A stretch of 64,000 bases of DNA from Epithemia pelagica (Eukaryota; Bacillariophyta; Bacillariophyceae; Surirellales; Surirellaceae). The stretch lies in contig OX337231.1 of NCBI GenBank assembly GCA_946965045.2, positions 2,046,001 through 2,110,000 of the forward strand, given 5' to 3'. Made by a program: the position numbers and the translations under genes. Numbering within the stretch: the stretch's first letter is position 1; every line of letters begins with the position of its first letter. This document shows positions 9,238 to 18,494 of the stretch, piece after piece. The notes below the pieces were generated by a model. It saw only the letters and a program-made list of their open reading frames with translations, searched no databases and had not been told where the DNA came from.

Positions 9238-10875
9238 CTAAAGTACAGTCTCTGGCCTATGGAGGCTTTTTGGTGCGGAACGTGGCCTCTTCTTCGAGCT
9301 CATTGAACGTGTTGGCACGCTTCGGTAGTCTTCAAGGTCAGTCACTACCAGTCGTTCCGGCTTCGCAATCTCTCCCGTCGGGACATAAAGCCAGTTTCGA
9401 AGGACTTCAGCATCGAGGTGTTCAAAGCCAAATTTATGGTAAAGTTTCTGTATAACCTTGCGACTATCGGTCGCAAAAGATGTACTGTCACACTCGATAG
9501 CAGTCGGTGCTCGTCCGAGTTGAAGCCCAAGAAACTTAATCGTGGCGTCGCCAAGCTCGGAAAGGAACATGGGCTTTGGCACGAGGACGCCCCATACATC
9601 TTGCAACAAGGCGTAGGCTTGGCTTTCTCGGATGAAACTTCTAAGTCCAATTGCGGTGGCCGTATCGAACTGCTTCAATGCATATTCCTGGCCTTCCCAT
9701 CGAACACGAAACACGGCTCCATTTCTTCCATACCCGATTGGGTCCATTATAACTAGGTCACCAACAGAAACAAATGGCAACCAGGAAGCAAGACGAAGGG
9801 TCTGACTGCTGATCACTTCCGAAGAGACGTAATCTGATTCGTTGTCATTATGCTCATCAATTTCATTCACTGCCCGAGACGGAGTTGAGGCGAGACCCCA
9901 ATTTTCGGGGCACGTGAATTGTCCATCTGCCGCAGTTCTCGCGAGATGCGCAAAATGGGCCCACGCCCGCAAATAGTTCTGTTCGCCAAGCAGATACGAC
10001 CTGCTGACATAAACACGAGGCGTTGTATCAGTACGACTTGTATCGCAGACCCTTACAAAGTAGGTTCGTGTAGCACTGGTCAGCACTCCGAATCGAATGC
10101 TGTTGTTCTTCAGTTGCCGAAAAAGCTGTGCCAAAGGGCGGCATACGTGACACCATGTTGCACTCCGGAACCCTTGTGTCGTCATGTTCATGTATCCTTC
10201 GTTGTATGCATCCGCAATTTCGGTGGCACCCAGGGGAAGCAGAAGATTTTGCGTAGATTTGCATTCGATAGGTGCAATCAAATGGCGCCGAACTGCACCA
10301 TCAGCGTCTGTACCATTAATGTAGGAAAGGGCCCGATCCATGTCACCAATGGCATTCGTACTGGTGCGATGTTCCAAGTGAACATCCAAGTTTTGCAAAT
10401 AACGAATCACACGTACAAGGTACTGCATTTCGTCGGATTCAGTTACCATACGCTCAAATTCATTCAGAAGAAAAAAGGGCAACGGTGGGACCCTTGAAGG
10501 GGTCAAGCGCAAATCTCGATCTACTTGAAAGTTCTCGACGCCCGTTTCGAAATCAGCCCACGCGCTCAGCTGCGGAAAATAATAGCGGTTCCTTTGTCCA
10601 CTCGCCGCGGTTCTCTGAGACGCATCGTCAATTCCCATCAAAGGAGGAGGCACCCGATGATTCAAAACTTGGTCAACTGTTGTGCACATTGGTGCTGCCA
10701 TAGCCTCAAACGTCGGCATTAGACTTGAGCGCAAATTATTCCAGGCTCTTCGCTCTTCTATTTCCTCCCTCGTCAGAGTCAGACGACTGGTCTCAATTGT
10801 CCTCGATCGGTCCTCATTCAAGACCTTTCCATTATTGGTGTCTGTGATAAATGCCGTTTCTGAGTATTCAGCCAT
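9238..10875 (-). CDS. PD-(D/E)XK nuclease-like + compact protein kinase fusion, copy B (545 aa)
   Basis: Paralogue of the 4248-5939 gene, starting at the equivalent ATG (10875). It lacks 18 residues (54 bp, in frame) of the acidic linker between the nuclease-like and kinase domains, and differs at about 20 other residues, mostly in the N-terminal half. All inferred active-site residues are kept: GDMD, E-C-K (now preceded by Ile), glycine loop, YALK lysine, HLD...RN loop and TDLED. Length change is confined to the linker and the catalytic sets are unbroken, which suggests both copies make functional proteins. The 3' end is followed by 1.4 kb of spacer and then the converging LRR gene. Confidence 0.6.
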   Translation of the reverse strand: MAEYSETAFITDTNNGKVLNEDRSRTIETSRLTLTREEIEERRAWNNLRSSLMPTFEAMAAPMCTTVDQVLNHRVPPPLMGIDDASQRTAASGQRNRYYFPQLSAWADFETGVENFQVDRDLRLTPSRVPPLPFFLLNEFERMVTESDEMQYLVRVIRYLQNLDVHLEHRTSTNAIGDMDRALSYINGTDADGAVRRHLIAPIECKSTQNLLLPLGATEIADAYNEGYMNMTTQGFRSATWCHVCRPLAQLFRQLKNNSIRFGVLTSATRTYFVRVCDTSRTDTTPRVYVSRSYLLGEQNYLRAWAHFAHLARTAADGQFTCPENWGLASTPSRAVNEIDEHNDNESDYVSSEVISSQTLRLASWLPFVSVGDLVIMDPIGYGRNGAVFRVRWEGQEYALKQFDTATAIGLRSFIRESQAYALLQDVWGVLVPKPMFLSELGDATIKFLGLQLGRAPTAIECDSTSFATDSRKVIQKLYHKFGFEHLDAEVLRNWLYVPTGEIAKPERLVVTDLEDYRSVPTRSMSSKKRPRSAPKSLHRPETVL

Positions 10876-10994
10876 GGTGGTAGCAGCCTCCTCGTTGCAA
10901 TTGTACCTATGAAGACCTATAGCGAGTCAAGTACTATTCTCTCCTTAGTTTTTTTTGTAGGAGTACTATTTTACGGTCTATAACAAATGGACTC

Positions 10995-13900
10995 CTAAGC
11001 GGTGGGTATGCAAAGGAGGGGTGTTTCGTCCGTAACACTGAGGAACTGTGCCAGAGGTGCGGGGGAGTAGATGGGAGTGACCGGAGCAAAACATGGTGTA
11101 GCCAGATTTTGCAACTGAGTGGTTCTCGTTTTTCGTGTTGTTTGGTGTTGTCGTATTGCGGCGATGTTGGTATTGGCATGAGTTGCCAGTGCCGAAACGA
11201 TTGCATGGCCAAGGGAGGCTTTTGCATAGTGCCCGATTGAGTAGATATGGGCTTCTGGGTAAGAGAATTTTTTTGTTTTGCTGTTGGCGGCGGTAAAGAG
11301 GTTGCTTGGTGCGTCTGACGCTTCTTGAAAGAGTCTGTATGCCGCAGGATGTGCTTTGCTTCGTTTTTCGTCTTTGCCGAAGAAGGCGTTGGTCCAAGGT
11401 GGTGGTTGTGTCGTTGAGAACAAATGTGGTTGAGAAATTGATGGAAAAAGGAGACGGTCGGCGAATGAACCAAGCGCTCCAAGATGGTCTACCGTAAAAG
11501 GTAGAAGGTATATGCCGTTGTGGAGAAGGTGTTTTGATGTCTCGGGGTCTCGGCAAAACTTGGCCCTTGCCGCTTCTTGATGCGTCCTAGATGCCAAAGT
11601 GGCGAGTGTGTTGTGGTCGGACGGGTCAAGAATGGTTTGGGGTTGCTGGGGAGGTGGGATAGTAATGTCAATCGCGACGTATTGAAACGGTGAGTTTTTG
11701 TGCGGCTTGGACAGGAGCATACCGACGTCTGCTGGTCTAATGTTTCTTTGGTGTTGTGGTGTCAAACCTGGGGGTTCGATGTGGACATCATGGGGAGTGT
11801 CGACGGCTTCGGCTGCTGGAGCGACTTGGCGGAGAATGTCGTAGAGTGTGTCTCTGATGGCATTTGAAAGAGGTGTTTTGGAAGCAGAGGTGCAGGAGTA
11901 CAGATGGTCACCCATTGGGTCGATCTCTTTTGTGGCTGAGCAGCGACATCGTTGGGGCCAGGATTGTGTGGGGTCTCGGACGAACAAAGGCAATCTTAAT
12001 TTCCGTTTGATGGCGGTTCGGAAGACACTGTTTGGGAAACGGAATTTGGTTGCGGTGAGGGGAAGAGAGAGAGCCATACTCGTTAGGGGCGAAAGTAAGC
12101 CGGGCAAAAAGATTCGCTGCTTTGGGTCGGTCTCTGTGAATAGTTTTGGGATTGTGTGTTCTTGCACAGTGTGGTTCAAAAGGCGATTGTGTGTTGTGTG
12201 ATCATACCTCGTTGGTACGTATAAGCTCTCTTCTGCGTATTCGTTTGCGAAAAGTGACAGAGTCTTACGGAAGGTTGTCATGTATTCGTTGGTACTTTCT
12301 TTCCAGTTCGACAGTTCTCGTTGGTGAACGAGTGGGATTGGAGTGTCGGTTGATGTTGCCAGAGCTATCGCCCGGGCTGTTTGTGTCAGCAGACGAGGAT
12401 AGGCCGCCACCGCTGCCTGTTGGTATCCGAGTCCCCCTAGTCGTTGAGGGATCGTGGCGATGAGTGCTGAGGTCGTGGAGATTTCATTTTCCGGTAGGGA
12501 GGTGAGTTTTGCCAGGAAATTTGTGATCAGTTGTTCTGTCTGTGTTGTTGTTGGACTGGACCAGAGGGTCGTTCTTGGGTTGGTCTGCTTGTATGCTAGG
12601 TTGACATCGGTCGGTAGCAGGTGCAGGATTGCGGAGACCAGCGTAAATTTACAGAGATTGTGCTGTGTTTGGAGGTCGTCGAGTTGGAGAATGCAGTTCA
12701 TTTTGTGTTGCATGCCTTGTAATTTGTTGTTGATGTATTGTCGTGCAAAGGCAGTGGATCCGATTGGTTGACCGAGGAATCTCACACCGCTTGTTATTTC
12801 TGCTTTTGAGGGGTCATCGGGCGACAGAAACGATAGTGCTTGATTGAGGCAGTGTGTTTGGTTGTCGTTCAGGTTGGACGGGGAGTGTCCGTTGGTGGAG
12901 GTGAGGATGGTCGTTTTTGATTTGTTTAAAACAATTCCTAAGGGATTGCCAAGCTCTTCGAAGCGTTGAAGAAACCATGGTATGTCACAGTGTGGCAGGC
13001 ATACCGATGTATCATCCATGATGGATGCGGTGTGGCCGATGCCGCCCATTCCGTCGTCGTTGGGGTCGTTGTTGCGCAGTCTGAGTTGTGCTCTTTTTGC
13101 TTGTTCGTTGTTGAGTTTGTTCGTCAGCGCCAGTAATACCAGGCATGAGAAGAGAGGGCTGAGTGGGCAGCCTTGTGGAAACCCTTCAGTTTGTGTGAGG
13201 TAGTTGGCCGCTTTGTTGTCATCAAAGTACCATTGGTTACAGGTATGTTTGGTTAGTAGGTCGAAAAGGGGGACCAATTGTGTTGTCGCTTCGTTCTCTA
13301 ACAAAATCTTTCTTGCTTCGGTTCGGCTGACATTGTTGAACATGTTTGCCAGGTCTAGCATGACGAGAGCCCGGCTTGGAGATGTTGTTGGCTGGTTGTT
13401 TTCGGTTGTGTTGTTTTCTGTTGTGTTGTTTTCCAGATCGTTTTCCAGATCATGAGTCTTGTAAATGTATTGTTTAACCGCCATTGCGGTTGTTTGGGCC
13501 ACAAAATCAACCCCCCCGGGGACTTGTATCCCGTATTGGCCTCCTTTCAAGAGGAGGGGGCGAATGTCGTCGGTGAGATGCACCAGAGCGGCTTTGGCCG
13601 CTACTCTTCGTATGGCTGTGCCGATGCCGATCGGTCGCAGTCTTTCCAGGTTTGCCATGTCCTTGTGTAAGGCAAGGAAATAATTGCTTGCGAGGATTTG
13701 TTGTACAGAGGTTGGTATTTGTCCTGTCACCACAAGTTGGATCAGGGCTTTTATGTTGTGAAAGTATGGCCGTGTTGCGTCGGGTGCGCTAGTTGTTTTG
13801 TATGTTGCCATAGACACGAGGATGTCTGTGCACGTGGCGAACGGTCCTGAGGCCGTGCCTGGTTTCATTTGTCGGAGTGCTGACTCAAACTGTTTATCTT

Positions 13901-15029
13901 GTAGTTTCAGGTATTGTGCTGCCGGTGGAGGCATATTTGTGTGACCGTGAGCTCTTGTCGCCGGCGGTGGCTGTCGTCTTTCAGGGAAGAGTTGTTTTTG
14001 GCATCTGTCGATTCGTGCCGTTGTCAAGGTTGCAGGTGGTGTGTTGGTTGTGAGTCTTTTCACTGCTGCTCGGTAGTTGCCTAAGTCTGCCAGTTGTTGC
14101 GCGGAGGCTAGCCGCCATGAAGGCAATGGGTCAGTCGGCTGATGTTGTTGTTTGTTTTTTTGGTTTTGCCGCTTTTTTTTGTTGTTTGTTGTTCTTGTGT
14201 TTGGCAAAGGTGTTGGGTTCCATATCATGTTATGGAGTTCCTCAATCCTGCCTGCTTTCAGCAGCGAAAGTCTTGCTCTGAACGCGTTCGAATGGGTGAG
14301 GTGCACTGTGCCCTGTATAGGTGCAAGGAGCAACGGCTCTAGGAGGATGAGCAGTTTCCAGAATGGGGTGGCGTCGACGTCATAGGCGGGTGGCCGTTCG
14401 TCTTTCAGAATGGTTGGCGCAAGCGGCGATGTGGCTTCAAGTGTCCAATTGGTCACGTTGTTGTAGGTGGCATAAAATTCAGCCCTGAGCGGTGGCTTAA
14501 GCTTGTGCCAGAGGCTCCGACGGAAGGGCGGTGGGGATATTTGTAGTTTGTGGATATAAGCTAGGCTGTTTTTCCAGTTTGCCGTTGTTTCTGGTGTAGA
14601 ATGTCGGTAGGTTTGTAGGACTAAGTCGATGTTCGTCTTTGACCTACTATGTTTTTTTGTTACGTGTTTTCTAAGGTGGCCTTCGGTGGCGAAGATGGCA
14701 GTGGGAGTGTCGCATGTCGGACATGGATGGAGGCCGTATTGGGTGCATAGGGTTGGGGTGAGGTAATCCGATGGATGGGTTTCATTGTGTTCGGTGATGA
14801 GGTGTTGTTTGAGTGATGCTTGGGGGTTGGTTGTCAATGGGGGCACTTTCCACGGGCAATCTGGCACGGGACAGTGTTTGGGTGGTTTTGTGGTTGGATT
14901 ACTCATGTGGCCCTTTGGCCCTATCTTCATGCGGGACCACATGGCCGGTGCGCGAGTCGGCGATGTTGGGGTTGTCAGACTGTACCAAAGTCTGCGCAAA
15001 CCTCCAAGCATCTTGCGCGTCTGTGTCAT
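10995..15029 (-). CDS. LINE ORF2: C2H2 fingers, reverse transcriptase, knuckle, RLE endonuclease (1344 aa)
   Basis: Intact ORF. Two C2H2 fingers lie at residues 53-80 and 103-127. RT spans about 460-710: 'RPIGIG' (465-470), palm Asp in 'LDLANMFNN' (558-566), 'QGCPLSPLF' (619-627) and the catalytic 'MDD' (671-673, a variant of YxDD). A cysteine-rich knuckle 'CRC...GDHLYSC' is at 1028-1046. The C-terminal nuclease shows 'RPAD' (1098-1101), 'AIDIT' with D1121 and Lys about 1157, as in the restriction-like endonucleases of R2-type LINEs. It should nick target DNA and prime cDNA synthesis from its own RNA. The start ATG lies 131 bp inside the end of ORF1 in another frame, so it needs reinitiation or frameshifting. 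Confidence 0.85.
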   Translation of the reverse strand: MTQTRKMLGGLRRLWYSLTTPTSPTRAPAMWSRMKIGPKGHMSNPTTKPPKHCPVPDCPWKVPPLTTNPQASLKQHLITEHNETHPSDYLTPTLCTQYGLHPCPTCDTPTAIFATEGHLRKHVTKKHSRSKTNIDLVLQTYRHSTPETTANWKNSLAYIHKLQISPPPFRRSLWHKLKPPLRAEFYATYNNVTNWTLEATSPLAPTILKDERPPAYDVDATPFWKLLILLEPLLLAPIQGTVHLTHSNAFRARLSLLKAGRIEELHNMIWNPTPLPNTRTTNNKKKRQNQKNKQQHQPTDPLPSWRLASAQQLADLGNYRAAVKRLTTNTPPATLTTARIDRCQKQLFPERRQPPPATRAHGHTNMPPPAAQYLKLQDKQFESALRQMKPGTASGPFATCTDILVSMATYKTTSAPDATRPYFHNIKALIQLVVTGQIPTSVQQILASNYFLALHKDMANLERLRPIGIGTAIRRVAAKAALVHLTDDIRPLLLKGGQYGIQVPGGVDFVAQTTAMAVKQYIYKTHDLENDLENNTTENNTTENNQPTTSPSRALVMLDLANMFNNVSRTEARKILLENEATTQLVPLFDLLTKHTCNQWYFDDNKAANYLTQTEGFPQGCPLSPLFSCLVLLALTNKLNNEQAKRAQLRLRNNDPNDDGMGGIGHTASIMDDTSVCLPHCDIPWFLQRFEELGNPLGIVLNKSKTTILTSTNGHSPSNLNDNQTHCLNQALSFLSPDDPSKAEITSGVRFLGQPIGSTAFARQYINNKLQGMQHKMNCILQLDDLQTQHNLCKFTLVSAILHLLPTDVNLAYKQTNPRTTLWSSPTTTQTEQLITNFLAKLTSLPENEISTTSALIATIPQRLGGLGYQQAAVAAYPRLLTQTARAIALATSTDTPIPLVHQRELSNWKESTNEYMTTFRKTLSLFANEYAEESLYVPTRYDHTTHNRLLNHTVQEHTIPKLFTETDPKQRIFLPGLLSPLTSMALSLPLTATKFRFPNSVFRTAIKRKLRLPLFVRDPTQSWPQRCRCSATKEIDPMGDHLYSCTSASKTPLSNAIRDTLYDILRQVAPAAEAVDTPHDVHIEPPGLTPQHQRNIRPADVGMLLSKPHKNSPFQYVAIDITIPPPQQPQTILDPSDHNTLATLASRTHQEAARAKFCRDPETSKHLLHNGIYLLPFTVDHLGALGSFADRLLFPSISQPHLFSTTQPPPWTNAFFGKDEKRSKAHPAAYRLFQEASDAPSNLFTAANSKTKKFSYPEAHIYSIGHYAKASLGHAIVSALATHANTNIAAIRQHQTTRKTRTTQLQNLATPCFAPVTPIYSPAPLAQFLSVTDETPLLCIPTA

Positions 15030-18000
15030 TCGTAAATGACTTTGTTCTTTCTAAAAATTGTCGCATTTCTTCGATGCGGGAAGGGTTGTTGTGTGCAACG
15101 TACTTGAAAATGAGTTCGATTTCTTGCATGGTCGTTGCAGAGAATTCGTTGTCGCCCTCTCCTGGGTCGAGGTTGTCGTCGCTACCAATGAGTGCCCGCG
15201 AGTGGTCGTCTGATTCTTCAGTGTCCATCAGGTCGTCGTTGTTTTGTTCGTCTTCGGTGTGTTCCGCTAGTGCGGCGAATTGGTTCCGTTTGGCCGGAGG
15301 TTTCGAGTCGTCGTTTTGGGAAGTTCGGTCCGCGAAGTGGTTTTGGTTTGTTTGGGCTGCCACTGGTGTCCAATCGGTTCCGTCGTCGTAGGGGTCGCTT
15401 GCTTCTTCGTCGGTTGGTTGCATAGCGGAGGCGCTACGTTTGTTGGTCGGTGGGCTATTGGGATTCTTTGGTTTGGTTGTTGGTGTTGTGAGAACGTCGG
15501 CGTCGGTCTCATCCGTGTTGTCTTCCAAGTTGTTGTGTTTTTGGCGTAGCAGCCGGTTCGTGAAGGCCAGGAGTTTGTTTGTGTGACTTGATGAGGAAGG
15601 AGTTGTCGGGTCTTGGTTGGTGATTTGTTGTCTCGGAGGTGTCGCTGCTACTGCTGCCAGGGTGGGGAGCAAGATGTTTTCCGGGAAGTCGGGGTGTTGT
15701 CTAATCGTGTTGGTGGTGAGCAAATGAGTATCAGGCGTCTTCCGCAAATATAGCGTGTAATACTGCGTGTCTGGGTCCTCATTGTTGAATTCAGGAAAGA
15801 CGGCCACGAATTCACGTAGGTGTCGTAGTCGCTTCCAGTCGCCGTCGGTAGCTTCTGGGTTTATCGGTTTCAGTTTGATCCGAACGCAGGCCCCGAAAAA
15901 TTGATCGATATCCTTCAGTGCTTCCAATGTTGCCGTCCGATTGGCTTGGCTTGTTGGCATAGGGATGATTTGGATGTTGTTGTGGTTCCACTTGATTTCG
16001 GTGTTTCGATTTGCTGCCTGATAGGCGTTGTAGCTTCGAAGCAGGGCGTCGAAGTTGTTTCGCGACGAAGCCGTGATGTAAATGGCCGGGACTTGGCCCC
16101 GTTGTTTGTTTTTCAGTTCCCCGCTGAACGTTCCTGTGCGGCATCCCACGTGGTTGAAGAAATCCAGATAGTTCAGTTTGCGCGGTAGATGGGGGGTTAG
16201 GGTGTTCTGGATGTCGCCAGTCAGATCCAGGGCCGCCCGTCAATGTTTGATTGTTTGAGCTGGCACACCGACGACAATGCCGAAGGTGTCGCTCGTCCTG
16301 TTGTTGCATGCAGGTTGGTACACGTTGATTTGGTCCCAACGGGGGTTAATCGTAGGATTGGATTGTTTGGTGCCTGGCCGGAGAACGGTTTGTGAGTCGA
16401 ACTCGTCGTACACAAAATCGTCGTTGTGGTGTTTGTGCCACATTTGGAGAACAAAACGTAGGCCTTGCTCGGTAAAAATCTCGGTGTCAAAGACGTCGTT
16501 TGCTGGAGCCGGGGAAAGGGTGACATGGAAGGTGGAGGTGTGTCCGCTTCCTTTGGTGGATCTCGTCTGGTTGTCCGACCTGAATTGGCGTGATCCAGAT
16601 TGCTTGGTCTCGAGAAAGTCCACGGAGTGGACCTGGAGCCACATGGGCTCTTCCCGTTTGCTATGATGGAAAAAGACTTCGTTGAGATGCGTCTTTATGG
16701 CTTGTTCCGTAAGTCTAGGAAGGGTAGACTCAATTTGGGGGTTTTGGTGGTGGTTCACCGCCACATGGAGGTGAATCAGCGTCTTTGGTTCCGACGACGG
16801 GGGACGTTTTGTTCCGGTTTTGGGTTGGAGGTATGGATTCTTGGCTGTTGGAGTGCCTGCTTCGCTGTTGGATCCTGGTTCGTTGTTGACGGTGGTGGTG
16901 GTATCGTCGTGGTTGGTTTTGTTCTTTGTTGTTGGCTGAGTCTCCTCTTCCGTGTGTCCGTACGTGTTTTGTTTGTTTCCGTCTTGGTTGTTGTTGGTGT
17001 TAGTTTTCTCCGTGGTTTTGTCGTTGTTGTTGTTGGTGTTGTTTTTGGTGTTTTTCTCGTTGGTGTCGTGGGTGGTGACTGTTGTTTTCTCGGTGTGGAT
17101 GTCGGTGGTGGGTTCTTCGGTGGTTTTTTTGTTTGTTTTTTTGTTTTCTTTGTTGATGTTGTGGCGGTCGGGGGTGACGGCGGTGGTGCTGTGCTGTTTG
17201 GTGTCTACGAGGGGGAGCGGACTGAGGGCGGTCAAGTTGCTTTTGGAGCGGGTCTGGCGGCGGCCGGAGGAGGGCTTCGAATGGACTTGCATCTTCGGGT
17301 GTTGGTGGTAGTTTGGCTGGTCGGTTGGTGCTTCGGCTGAGAGCTTGGGGTGAAAAACTCGGTTTTCACTGGTTTTGTGGCCGAGTCCTTTTGGTTGGTT
17401 TGTTGGCCGGGTCATTTGTAACTGAGCAATGACTCGTTGAAGGGCTTGATCTAGTTGACCGGTCATTCTTGTCGGTGGTGGGCAGATGGGTGGGCAGATG
17501 GAGGGCTTGGTGTTTGGTGTCTTGCTGGCCATGTCGTCGATTTGTTTGGCGGTGGCCCTGGTTGTTGTTTCTTGGTTCGTCGTTGGTGGCGGGTGTGTGC
17601 CTGAGCGGGGGAGTGAAACGTTGACGGTGGAGTTGTCGACGTGCATTTGTTCTTTAATGTTGGTTTCGTGTCGATGGCCTGTTGTTGTTGATCGGCTGTC
17701 TGGTAGGGTCATTTGTGGGCTTGTCTTGGTCATTCTCTTGTTTGGTTTGCTGCATCGGTGGCTGCGTGGGGGATTGGGGCCCTTACTCCGTAGCACGTTC
17801 GGCGAGTCGGGGTATCCGTTGGGTTCTGTGTTTTTGGCTTTTTTTGGGCTCTGGGGTTTACCATGGTGACGGGTTGAAAGGGGTGAGGGCTGCCGTTGTT
17901 TGCTTTGTTTGTTTTTTCGAAGACCATGGAGAGATTCCATGGTCCATGTTGTGGCCGCCGTGCGTTGTATGTGTTTCCAACCGATGGGCGGGGGTGGATC

Positions 18001-18090
18001 GGCGTTCGGTTGGCAGTTGGGTCGTGGTTTGGCCATGGGAATCATGTTCTCAGCCGGAATGGCCCATGGCGGGTCCGCGTCGCGCCCCAT
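14899..18090 (-). pseudogene. LINE ORF1, about 1063 codons, interrupted by one in-frame TGA
   Basis: Two open segments, 18090-16243 (616 codons) and 16239-14899, lie in the same frame and are separated only by a TGA at 16242-16240. The first is rich in Thr, Asn, Pro, Gln and Lys with long low-complexity runs (residues 300-420), followed by a more ordered region (about 440-610) with 'LHVAVNH' and 'FVLQMWHKHHNDDF'. After the stop the frame continues with globular-looking sequence ('AIYITASSRNNFDALLRSY', 'VRIKLKPINP', 'YTLYLRKTPDTHLL') and ends in an acidic tail. No zinc knuckle or esterase is recognised. It presumably binds the element RNA. A single point change (CGA or TGG to TGA), read-through or a sequencing error could explain the stop. 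Confidence 0.65.
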
Positions 18091-18198
18091 CGGCAGCGTG
18101 CCCTTGTCTGGCGGATACAGTTTGTTTTAAGGGATCGACTTGCGGCTCGCTTCGTTGGTATCGTCCCTGATGTTGTTCACTGGAAAGTGATTCGTCTG

Positions 18199-18220
18199 TT
18201 TTGCTTTTTATTAAGCAAAA
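18199..18220. repeat. Inverted repeat at left end of LRR unit, copy C
   Basis: TTTTGCTT (18199-18206) and AAGCAAAA (18213-18220) around TTTATT, identical to the structure at 1013-1034. It immediately follows the inferred 5' end of the minus-strand LINE. Confidence 0.65.
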
Positions 18221-18267
18221 ATTAGACACTCTAAACGGCCACCCTGCTGTTCTGCTCCGCTACTACT

Positions 18268-18427
18268 CCCCAGTGGGGGTGGCTTTGAGGGTGTGATTTC
18301 GATTTCGATGAAACACCCCCGCTGGGGACTAGTACGCTGCTGGGAGAAAAGTGCCTTATCCCCAGCGCGGGCGAGTATTTTACGGCAAATTGATAATTCC
18401 TCCACGAAATTTCCACCTCCGCTGGGA
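18268..18427 (+). promoter_or_regulatory. Putative promoter of LRR copy C with four palindromic boxes
   Basis: The four CCCC...GGGG boxes recur at the positions expected from copy A plus 17186. Only scattered substitutions occur between boxes (for example CGTTGAAAC to CGATGAAAC). Box sequences and spacing are unchanged although the central part of the coding region has diverged. Confidence 0.45.
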
Positions 18428-18494
18428 CGTAATACGTGTCTGTGCCTTTTCTTTTTAACTTTCACAGAAAAATTGGAACAGGCGAACAGCGACC

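Larger units (their letters stand above)
6011..10948. repeat. Tandem duplication unit B (LRR gene + nuclease-kinase gene)
   Basis: Second head-to-tail copy of unit A. Its left end is truncated: it starts at TTATTAAGC, lacking the TTTTGCTT arm present before copies A and C. Its right end, CTCCTTAG at 10941-10948, is the same terminus as unit A and directly meets the oligo(T) of the minus-strand LINE. Confidence 0.9.
10949..18196 (-). mobile_element. Non-LTR retrotransposon with restriction-like endonuclease (RLE-type LINE)
   Basis: A 7.2-kb minus-strand element. Its 3' end is an A8 tail (T8 at 10949-10956), followed inward by a 38-bp 3' UTR, a 1344-aa ORF2 with fingers, RT and RLE, a long ORF1, and about 100 bp of 5' leader (18091 to about 18196). 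N-terminal C2H2 fingers, a C-terminal knuckle and a PD-(D/E)XK nuclease place it among the R2/NeSL-like early-branching LINEs rather than the EEP-type element at 34.6 kb. No target-site duplication is visible. The left junction is exactly the end of unit B; the 5' boundary is set from the start of sequence shared by LRR copies A and C. Confidence 0.8.

Noticed and set aside
16600-17340. 246-codon plus-strand ORF, very hydrophobic (Val/Gly/Phe)
   Set aside because: Antisense of the Thr/Asn/Pro-rich LINE ORF1; the hydrophobicity is a by-product of the complementary codons.
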